This document shows positions 16,409-23,538 of a DNA stretch of 64,000 nt, one piece after another. The stretch is from Streptomyces liangshanensis (GTDB taxonomy: Bacteria; Actinomycetota; Actinomycetes; Streptomycetales; Streptomycetaceae): positions 1,364,001-1,428,000 of the forward strand of contig NZ_CP050177.1 of assembly GCF_011694815.1 (NCBI RefSeq), read 5' to 3'. The notes below the pieces were generated by a model, which was given only the letters and a program-made list of their open reading frames with translations, was not told where the DNA came from and did no database searches. Positions within the stretch are counted from its first letter, which is position 1. Every line of letters begins with the position of its first letter. A program made the position numbers and the translations under genes.

Positions 16409-19400
16409 CTACGGCGTGGCGGGGCCTCGGTGCAGGCGCAGGGTGCGGATCTGGAAGGGGCGCATCCGGAAGGCGGCGGAGTGGGCGTTCCCGGACGGCG
16501 GCAGGTCGCGTTCCGGGTTCTCCAGGAGGTCGCAGTCGCTGACCCGGGCCACCGGGAAGCCCGCCGTGAGGGTCGCGGAGACCGCGCCGCCGCACGCCTC
16601 GTACAGCCGCACCACGACGTCCCCGCCGCGGTCGTCGGCCAGCTTCACCGACTCCACGACCACGTCGGGGGTGTCCACGGTGACCAGGGGGGCGGTGGTG
16701 GCACGGGTGGGCCGCAGCGGCAGGTTCAGGGCGTACCCGCCCGCGACGGCCTCCTCGATCCCGGCTCCGACCAGCAGCGCGTAGGTGAAGGAGTGGCGGC
16801 CGCGGTCCGCCTGGGGGTCGGGGCTGTGCGGGGAGCGCAGCAGGGACAGGCGCAGGGTCGTGGTGGTGCCGCCGTCCTCGCGGGTGTCGCGGCGGATGTC
16901 GTGCCCGTACGTGGAGTCGTTGAGCACGGCGGCTCCCCAGTGCCGTTCGCCGACGTGGACCCAGCGGTGGGCCCACAGTTCGAAGCGTGCCGCGTCCCAG
17001 CTGGTGTTCTCGTGGGTGGGCCGCTGCACGTGCCCGAACTGGATCTCGGCGCTCTCGCGTTCCGCGTGCACGTCGAGCGGCCAGGCCGCCTTGAGGACGG
17101 TGTCGCGCTCCTGCCAGTCGATGTCGGTGCGCACGGTGAGCTGTCCGCTCCCCGCCGTCAGCTCCAGGTGCTGGACCAGGACGGAGGCGCCGAACCGGCG
17201 TTCCACCCGGACGGAGGCCAGCAGCGGGCCGTCCTCCTCCAGGGTCACGGCGTGGGCCTCGCGCAGGTCGTGCACGGTGTCGCGGTAGTACGGGTCGATG
17301 TTCCAGGCGGACCAGACGTTGGGGTCGTCGGGGTGCAGCTGGAGCAGGTTGCCCACGGTTCCGGGCGCGAGGGCCTCGCGGGCGGCGCCGTGGTCGTACG
17401 CCGACGTCACGAGGCCCTGGCTGTTGATCCGTACTGTGAGCCGGCCGTTGGCCAGGTGGAATCCGCCGTCCTCGGCGCGGGCCGTGACGGGGGTCTCGGG
17501 CGCGTCGAGTGTGCCGCCGGTGCCGAGGGCCGGGACCTCGGCGAGCACGGCCAGCCGCCCGTCGGAGAGCGGCTGGCCGCCGGGCACCCCGGGCCGGGTG
17601 GGGTCGGCCGGGAGGAAGGCCACTTCGCGGCGGTCGTACGGGCCCGCGTTGAGGAAGGAGCCGGCGCCCGGGAAGGAGCCGTCGGGGCCGTCGCCGAGGT
17701 GGCCGGCGGCCTCGGCGATGATCTCCTCCAGCTCCGCGTGCAGTTCGCCGTACACCCGCTCGGCCTGTTGGTGCACCCACGCGATGGAGGTGCCGGGCAG
17801 GATGTCGTGGAACTGGTGGAGCAGCACCCGCCGCCAGAGCGACTCCAGCCGCTCGTACGGGTACGGGGCGCCGGCCCGGACCGCCGCCGTCGCGGCCCAC
17901 AACTCGGCCTCGCGCAGCAGGGATTCGGCCCGCCGGTTGCCGCGCTTGGTGCGGGCCTGGCTGGTGTAGGTGCCCCGGTGGTTCTCCAGGTACAACTCCC
18001 CCCGCCACACGGGCGGGCGGGGGTACTCGGCGCGGGCCGCCTCGAAGAACGCGTTCGGGTCGCCGACCTCCACGCGGGGGGAGCCTTCGAGGTCGCGGAG
18101 CCTGCGGGCCTTCTCCAGCATCGAGCGGGTGGGACCGCCGCCGCCGTCCCCGAAGCCGAAGGGCGCGAGCGAGCGGGTGGCCGGCCCCTTCTCGGCGAAG
18201 TTCCGCTCGGCGTGGGCGAGTTCACGCCCGGTGAGCTCGGCGTTGTAGGTGTCGACGGGCGGGAAGTGGGTGAAGATCCGGCTGCCGTCGATGCCCTCCC
18301 AGTCGAAGGTGTGGTGCGGCAGGCGGTTCGTCTCGTTCCAGGACAGCTTCTGGGTGAGGAACCACTTCGCCCCGGCGAGCCGGGCGAGTTGGGGGTACGC
18401 GGCGGTGTACCCGAAGGAGTCGGGCAGCCAGACCCCCTCCTGCGCGACGCCGAACTCCTCGGCGAAGAACCGCCGCCCGTACACCAGTTGGCGGGCGAGG
18501 GCCTCGCCGCCCGGCAGGTTGCCGTCCGCCTCGACCCACATGCCGCCGACCGGCACCCAGGTCCCCGCGGTGACCGCCTTCTTGATGCGCTCGAAGACCT
18601 CGGGGTGCTGCTCCTTGACCCACGCGTACTGCTGCGCGGACGAGCAGGCGAAGACCAGCTCCGGGTACTCCGCGGCGAGGGTCGTCATGTTGGTGAAGGT
18701 CCTGGCGGCCTTGCGCATGGTCTCCCGGACGGGCCACAGCCACGCGGAGTCGATGTGCGCGTGGCCGACGGCCGTGACCGCGTGCGCGGACGCGTGGGCG
18801 GGGCGGGACAGAACGTCGGCGAGCACGTCCCGGCTCGCGCGCGCCGTACCGCTGACGTCGTGGGCGTCCAGCGCGTCGCAGGCCCGGCGCAGGGCGAAGA
18901 GGATCTCGTGGCGGCGCGCGGACCCCTCGGGCAGCTCGTGCATCAACTCGTCGAGCACCTCGACGTCGTGCAGCAGGCCCCAGACCTGCTCGTCGCGCAC
19001 GGCGATCTCGGCCCGGTCGAGGCGGTACTGGTGCGCGTCGCCCGCCGTCTCCAGGGACCCGAAGTGGGTGCCCCGGGCCTGGCTGCCGGAGATGTTGGGG
19101 TTGGCGGCCAGCTCGACCATCAGGTCGACGCTCTCGCCGCCGGCCGCGTCGGTGGTGAGCAGGGCGCTGCGGCTGTAGGGGTGGAGTCCCTGCACGGGGA
19201 CGCCGCCGATGTGGACGAGCCCCTCGGCCTGTCCGCCGGGGCCGCGGGTCAGGTCGAACCCGAGGTCGAAGACGGCTTCGACGCGGCTGCCCGCCCACGC
19301 GGCGGGGATCTCGGCGTGCGCCTTGAGCCAGGTGGTGCCCCAGGGCCGGCCCCAGGTCTCGCCGAGGGCCATCGGCCCGTACGAGGCGCGTGCGGCCTCG

Positions 19401-19537
19401 GCGTACGGCACCGGCTCGCCGTCGACGTGCCAGGCCCGGAGGTCCAGGGGGCGGGCCGCGCTGTACAGGGCGGGCCTGATGACGCGCTCCAGCAGTTTGC
19501 GGACGCGTGCCTCGGTGATCCGTCGGTCGTCGTGCAC
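16409..19537 (-). CDS. GH38 alpha-mannosidase (second of a tandem pair)
   Basis: 1042 residues. It is collinear with the next enzyme throughout (both start MHDDR and share long motifs such as FTHFPPVDTYN, TKRGNRR and LLHQFHDILPG), so a gene duplication is clear. The zinc motif is GHAHIDSAWLWP (His259, Asp263) and the nucleophile is Asp373 in WLPDSFGY. It differs mainly in an insertion near residues 640-710. Being cytosolic, it probably cleaves a different alpha-mannosidic linkage from its partner. ATG 19537 follows AAAGGGA. Confidence 0.95.
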   Translation of the reverse strand: MHDDRRITEARVRKLLERVIRPALYSAARPLDLRAWHVDGEPVPYAEAARASYGPMALGETWGRPWGTTWLKAHAEIPAAWAGSRVEAVFDLGFDLTRGPGGQAEGLVHIGGVPVQGLHPYSRSALLTTDAAGGESVDLMVELAANPNISGSQARGTHFGSLETAGDAHQYRLDRAEIAVRDEQVWGLLHDVEVLDELMHELPEGSARRHEILFALRRACDALDAHDVSGTARASRDVLADVLSRPAHASAHAVTAVGHAHIDSAWLWPVRETMRKAARTFTNMTTLAAEYPELVFACSSAQQYAWVKEQHPEVFERIKKAVTAGTWVPVGGMWVEADGNLPGGEALARQLVYGRRFFAEEFGVAQEGVWLPDSFGYTAAYPQLARLAGAKWFLTQKLSWNETNRLPHHTFDWEGIDGSRIFTHFPPVDTYNAELTGRELAHAERNFAEKGPATRSLAPFGFGDGGGGPTRSMLEKARRLRDLEGSPRVEVGDPNAFFEAARAEYPRPPVWRGELYLENHRGTYTSQARTKRGNRRAESLLREAELWAATAAVRAGAPYPYERLESLWRRVLLHQFHDILPGTSIAWVHQQAERVYGELHAELEEIIAEAAGHLGDGPDGSFPGAGSFLNAGPYDRREVAFLPADPTRPGVPGGQPLSDGRLAVLAEVPALGTGGTLDAPETPVTARAEDGGFHLANGRLTVRINSQGLVTSAYDHGAAREALAPGTVGNLLQLHPDDPNVWSAWNIDPYYRDTVHDLREAHAVTLEEDGPLLASVRVERRFGASVLVQHLELTAGSGQLTVRTDIDWQERDTVLKAAWPLDVHAERESAEIQFGHVQRPTHENTSWDAARFELWAHRWVHVGERHWGAAVLNDSTYGHDIRRDTREDGGTTTTLRLSLLRSPHSPDPQADRGRHSFTYALLVGAGIEEAVAGGYALNLPLRPTRATTAPLVTVDTPDVVVESVKLADDRGGDVVVRLYEACGGAVSATLTAGFPVARVSDCDLLENPERDLPPSGNAHSAAFRMRPFQIRTLRLHRGPATP

Positions 19538-19570
19538 AGTGCGGGATCCCTTTCGTGGTGGTTCTCGGGG

Positions 19571-19610
19571 AGTCGTGAAGGGAAGTCGTGAAGGGGAGTC
19601 GTGAAGGGGA
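19571..19610. repeat. Tandem AGTCGTGAAGGG repeats, three copies
   Basis: Three near-identical copies of AGTCGTGAAGGG (about 13 bases apart) occupy the leader between the binding-protein stop and the mannosidase start. Placement in an operon gap leaves open a role in mRNA processing or differential expression, but slippage is the simpler reading. Confidence 0.65.
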
Positions 19611-19634
19611 CGGGTGGCCGGATCCTGGCCGGGG

Positions 19635-21260
19635 TCAGGAGTGCAGCCCGGCCCATACCTGTTCGAACTCGCCGCGCATCTTGTCGCCGATCGACGTGCG
19701 CCACGCTTTCACGGCGCTCCGCACGTCGTCCCAGTCCGCGTCGGACCGCATGTAGCCCTTCAGCGGGCCCTGGATGATGTCCTCCTTGGCCTGGCTGCCG
19801 TAGGTGACGTTGGTCTCCGAGTACAGGCCGTACGAAGCGTCGGGCGCGAGGACCTTCACGGCACGCTGCTGCCACGCGTACTGGCGCCGTACGGGCCCCG
19901 CGTCCTGCGGGTAGTAGAGGCTCTGGGCGGCGTCCGTGGTGCTGCTGGTGGGGAGCACCACGTTCGTGGCGCCCACCGGGGTCATGATCGGGTCCGGTCC
20001 CTTGTACGCGAAGTCGTGGCCTTCCACGCCGTACTTGCGCAGCAGGTAGTGGTCGGTGCCGAAGGGCGAGGCGAGCAGGTTGAACGCGCGGAGCAGTTGC
20101 TCGATGCGTTCCTTGGGGGCCTTCTTGAGGGAGAGCATCGCGAAGTTGGACGGGCCGGCCCAGTGGGTTCCCTCGCCGCCGTCGAACCCGGGGGCGATCA
20201 TCGCGTCGATGTCGAACTTCGGGTCGGTGGCGCCGTACTGGAGGAGGTATTGGTTCCAGGCGAGGTTGCCGTCGTAGTTCATGGCGATCTGGCCGTTGCC
20301 GAACCAGTCCTTGAACTTGCCGACGGTGGTGAAGCCGTCCGGGTGGATCGTCTGCGCCTTGACCAGTTGGCGCATGGCGTCGAGGGCCTGGCGGAGGATG
20401 TCGGTCTCCTCCAGCCACCAGGTGAACTTCCCGTCCGTCTCCCGCCAGGTGTTCGCCCCGTGCAGCATCTCCAGGACGAAGTACAGGGTGACGAGCGGGT
20501 CCCCGTTGGCGTACTTCGCGTGCCGGGGGTCGGAGAGGTCCTTGCTGAGCTGGAGGAACTCCTTGAACGACCGCGGGCGCGGGTCGAGGTCCTTCTCCTT
20601 GAAGAGGTCGGCCCGGTAGAACATGGCGGATCCGCTGTTGGCGCGGGGCATCGGCAGGCCGTACAGGCCGCCGGCGACGATCATGGGGCCCCAGGACGCG
20701 GTGGGGATGTTCGCCAGGTAGGGGTAGCGCCGCACGCCACCGCCGGAGAGGTACGGCGAGAGGTCCTCGAAGAGCGCGTTGAGCATGCCGGGCTGCCGGG
20801 GCGCCGTGGGCAGCACGAGCATCGCGTCGGGGAGGTCGCCGCCGGCCACGGTCAGGGAGAACTTCACCGGGTAGTTCGCCACCGGCACGATCTCGTAGTT
20901 CAGGTCGGTGCCGAGGGTCTCGTTGAGCTTCCGCCACATCGGGTTCTTGGACGCGGGCGGCGGTACGGGGTTGAACGTCAGGGTCATGACGTCGATGGGC
21001 GGTCCCTCGGCGGGCGGCCCGTCGGGCGCGGCCGCGACCGGGTGCTTCGGATAGTGGTAGTAGCCGTTGAGCACCCCCGACTCGGTGCCGGGGAGGTCAG
21101 GTCGCAACCCCCGGTAGGGGACGAAGTCCGGCGGTTTCACGGCGGCGTTGGCCGCGGGGGGCGGCGGGGCCGCGGCGTCCCCGCAGGCCGCGAGGGCGGG
21201 CAGGGCGGCGGTGGCGAGTCCCGCGAGGAGGACGTTTCGGCGGGTGGGGTGCGCACCCAT
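19635..21260 (-). CDS. Lipoprotein oligosaccharide-binding protein of a CUT1 ABC importer
   Basis: 541 residues from ATG 21260, preceded by GAAGAAGGGA. The signal peptide has a twin-arginine-like start (TRRNVLLAG) and lipobox LAAC with Cys26, so it is a lipid-anchored extracellular receptor. Length and motifs (FKEFLQLSKDLSDPRH, PRANSGSAMFYRADLF) match the LplA/YtcQ group of large solute-binding proteins for complex oligosaccharides. The two permeases lie directly upstream. No ATPase gene is nearby, so a shared ATPase such as MsiK is likely. The ligand is presumably a mannose-containing oligosaccharide, judging by the GH38 neighbours. Confidence 0.92.
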   Translation of the reverse strand: MGAHPTRRNVLLAGLATAALPALAACGDAAAPPPPAANAAVKPPDFVPYRGLRPDLPGTESGVLNGYYHYPKHPVAAAPDGPPAEGPPIDVMTLTFNPVPPPASKNPMWRKLNETLGTDLNYEIVPVANYPVKFSLTVAGGDLPDAMLVLPTAPRQPGMLNALFEDLSPYLSGGGVRRYPYLANIPTASWGPMIVAGGLYGLPMPRANSGSAMFYRADLFKEKDLDPRPRSFKEFLQLSKDLSDPRHAKYANGDPLVTLYFVLEMLHGANTWRETDGKFTWWLEETDILRQALDAMRQLVKAQTIHPDGFTTVGKFKDWFGNGQIAMNYDGNLAWNQYLLQYGATDPKFDIDAMIAPGFDGGEGTHWAGPSNFAMLSLKKAPKERIEQLLRAFNLLASPFGTDHYLLRKYGVEGHDFAYKGPDPIMTPVGATNVVLPTSSTTDAAQSLYYPQDAGPVRRQYAWQQRAVKVLAPDASYGLYSETNVTYGSQAKEDIIQGPLKGYMRSDADWDDVRSAVKAWRTSIGDKMRGEFEQVWAGLHS

Positions 21261-21358
21261 GGGGGTCCCTTCTTCCGTGCGGTCCGTGCGGTCGGTGCGG
21301 GGTGTGGCGGCCCCGGGGACGGCGGCCGGCGGGGCGCCGTGGACGTCGTCCGGGCGGC

Positions 21359-22288
21359 TCATCCCTTGACCGCGCCGATCATCACTCCCTTGGTCAGGTG
21401 CTTCTGGAGGAACGGGTAGACGGCGATGATCGGGACGATGGACAGGACGAGGATCGCCGCCTGCAACGCGACGGTGGGCGGCAGCGCGGCGGCGGGGTCG
21501 GCCGTCTGTCCCTGCCCGATGGCGGCGTTGTTGACCACGTAGGTCTGGAGGACGAGTTGGAGCGGCCACTTGACCGACTGGTTGATGTAGATGAGGGCGT
21601 TGAAGAAGGCGTTCCAGTACGAGACGGCGTAGAAGAGGCCGATCACCGCGACCGACGCCTTCGACAGCGGCAGGACGATCCGGGTGAGGATGCGCCATTC
21701 GCTCGCGCCGTCGATGCGGGCCGCGTCGATCAGCTCGCCGGGCAGGCCGGTGAAGAACGAGCGCAGGACGATCACGTTGAAGGCGTTCACGGCCGTGGGC
21801 AGGATCAGCGACCAATAGCTGTTGATGAGGCCGAGCTGCTTGACGACCAGGTAGCTCGGGATGAGACCGGGCACGAACAGCAGCGAGAAGACGAGGAGCA
21901 GCAGGATCGGTTTGTGGCCGAAGGTGCCGGGCCGGCTCAGTCCGTACGCGAGCGAGATGGACGCGGACAGGCTGACCAGGGTGCCGACGAGCGTGACACC
22001 GATGCTGACGAGCATCGCGCGGGACACCAGCCCGCCGCCCAGCAGGGCGCGGTAGGAGTCGAGTGTGGGGTGGTCGGGCCACAGCACGAAACCGCCGGTG
22101 CGGTTGATCTGGGCCGTGTCGGCGAGGGACGTGGAGAGCACGGTCAGGAAGGGGATCGCCACCACTGCCACACACGCCAGCAGGACGACGAACTTCACCG
22201 ACCGCCACCAGGGGGAGCCCCCGGACTGGCCGGGAATGGCGCTGTAGGAGCGGGTGGACCCGCGCCGCGCGGTGGAGAGTGTGCTCAT
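21359..22288 (-). CDS. CUT1 ABC transporter permease, LplC/YtcP type
   Basis: 309 residues with six hydrophobic helices. The EAA loop is at about 205-225 (ELIDAARIDGASEWRILTRI), the contact site for the ATPase. The C-terminus ends KHLTKGVMIGAVKG, as usual in this group. ATG 22288 overlaps the upstream permease stop by four bases (ATGA), giving coupled translation. Together with the larger permease it forms the membrane channel for the binding protein encoded next. Confidence 0.94.
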   Translation of the reverse strand: MSTLSTARRGSTRSYSAIPGQSGGSPWWRSVKFVVLLACVAVVAIPFLTVLSTSLADTAQINRTGGFVLWPDHPTLDSYRALLGGGLVSRAMLVSIGVTLVGTLVSLSASISLAYGLSRPGTFGHKPILLLLVFSLLFVPGLIPSYLVVKQLGLINSYWSLILPTAVNAFNVIVLRSFFTGLPGELIDAARIDGASEWRILTRIVLPLSKASVAVIGLFYAVSYWNAFFNALIYINQSVKWPLQLVLQTYVVNNAAIGQGQTADPAAALPPTVALQAAILVLSIVPIIAVYPFLQKHLTKGVMIGAVKG

Positions 22289-23253
22289 TTGCGGTAGATC
22301 CCTTCCTCGCCGAGGAGATGGGCGATCTTGTTCGCCCCCAGGACCAGCGCCACCCCGACCAGGCCCTTGACCAGGCCGACGGCCGCGCTGACGCCCCACT
22401 GCCCCGCCACGAGACCGTTGTTGTAGACGTAGGTGTCCAGCACTTCCGTGGTGTTCTTGTCGAGACCCGTCTGCTGGAGGACGATCTGCTCGAAACCGAC
22501 ACTCAGGGCGTCGCCGAGCCGGAGGATCAGCAGCAGCACCACAAGTCCGCGCAGGGCCGGGAGCGTCACGTGCCAGGTCTGCCGCAGCCTGCCGGCGCCG
22601 TCGACGGCGGAGGCCTCGTACAGGTCGGTGTCGATCCGGGTGAGCGCCGCGAGGAACAGGATGGTCGCCCACCCGGTGTCCTTCCAGATGACCTGCGAGG
22701 TCAGCAGTTCCTTGAACAGGTCGGGGTTGCCGATGATGTTCCAGGTGCCCCATTCGTGTGCCTGGAGGAAGACGTTCAGCAGCCCGCCGTTGCCGAGCAT
22801 CTGCTGGAAGATGGCCACAACGACGACCCAGGACAGGAAGTGCGGCAGGTACAGCACGTTCTGCACGATCCGCTTGATCCGTTCGCTGACCAGGCTGTTC
22901 AGCAGCAGTGCCAGCAGGATCGGCAGCGGGAAGACGAACACCACCTGGATCAGGGTCAGTTCCAGTGTGTTGACCAGGGCGTGCAGGAACGCCGGGTCAC
23001 CGTCGAAGAGGATCTTGAAGTTGTCGAACCCGCTCCACCGGCTGTGCATGATGCCGGTGAAGGGCTGGTAGTCCTGGAACGCGATGACGTTGCCGAGCAG
23101 CGGCACGTACTGGAAGAGCAACAGCACGACGGTGCCGGGGACCGCGAACCAGAACAGCGCCTTGTCGCGGTGTCGGGGGGACGCGGGCCGAGCGCTCTCG
23201 CGTGGCCTCTCCCGCGGGTCCGGCCGGAGCGCCGGCCGGTCAACTGCAGTCAT
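22285..23253 (-). CDS. CUT1 ABC transporter permease, LplB/YteP type
   Basis: 322 residues from ATG 23253 (AAGGGA upstream); the open frame continues further but lacks a start with a ribosome site. The hydrophilic N-terminus is followed by six helices and an EAA loop ASAVDGAGRLRQTWHVTLP near 225-243. First gene of the leftward glycan operon: permeases, binding protein, two GH38 mannosidases, hydroxyacid dehydrogenase. A promoter is visible at 23316-23345. It is divergent from the fused ROK regulator, which is the likely controller. Confidence 0.93.
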   Translation of the reverse strand: MTAVDRPALRPDPRERPRESARPASPRHRDKALFWFAVPGTVVLLLFQYVPLLGNVIAFQDYQPFTGIMHSRWSGFDNFKILFDGDPAFLHALVNTLELTLIQVVFVFPLPILLALLLNSLVSERIKRIVQNVLYLPHFLSWVVVVAIFQQMLGNGGLLNVFLQAHEWGTWNIIGNPDLFKELLTSQVIWKDTGWATILFLAALTRIDTDLYEASAVDGAGRLRQTWHVTLPALRGLVVLLLILRLGDALSVGFEQIVLQQTGLDKNTTEVLDTYVYNNGLVAGQWGVSAAVGLVKGLVGVALVLGANKIAHLLGEEGIYRK

Positions 23254-23313
23254 GTCGTCTGGTCCCTTTCCCCGGGATTCGGCCGGCCCCGTCCGCATCC
23301 GGACCGGCGGGGG

Positions 23314-23345
23314 CCATGTAAATCCCTTGGATTGCTCGACGTCAA
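23314..23345 (-). promoter_or_regulatory. Promoter of the leftward glycan operon, with element shared with 28012-28043
   Basis: On the minus strand TTGACG (23345-23340) is followed after 17-18 bases by TTTACA/TTACAT. The 32-base stretch matches the one at 28012-28043 on the plus strand at 22 positions, including TTGACGT, CAATCCA and ATTT at identical spacing. Such conservation outside the -35 box suggests a common regulator site or sigma class. Confidence 0.65.
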
Positions 23346-23505
23346 TGCTTCTGAGCTGTGAAAACCCGCTACCGGAGTGTTGCAGGGCGATTTCGTGAGG
23401 TGTAGAGATAGGGCAGTGCCCGGCGCGTTCCTCCAGGTCGCAGCCCCCTTGGGGGACGGCGCGGCGGCACTTGTCCCCGCAGGTCGACATGAACCGAATG
23501 GCCAC

Positions 23506-23519
23506 TAACTACTTTTACA
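23506..23519 (-). promoter_or_regulatory. Candidate ROK operator, copy 1
   Basis: The minus strand reads TGTAAAAGTAGTTA, identical at 13 of 14 positions to 27841-27854. It is AT-rich against a GC-rich background and sits 20 bases before the regulator start, suggesting autoregulation. Confidence 0.55.
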
Positions 23520-23538
23520 GACAAGGTTCCTGAGGATC

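Noticed and set aside
12223..16542. A 1439-codon open frame on the plus strand
   Set aside because: It runs antisense to the hydroxyacid dehydrogenase and GH38 mannosidase genes. Its composition is the mirror of their codon bias and it has no recognisable motifs. A similar 1429-codon frame at 15302-19591 is rejected for the same reason.
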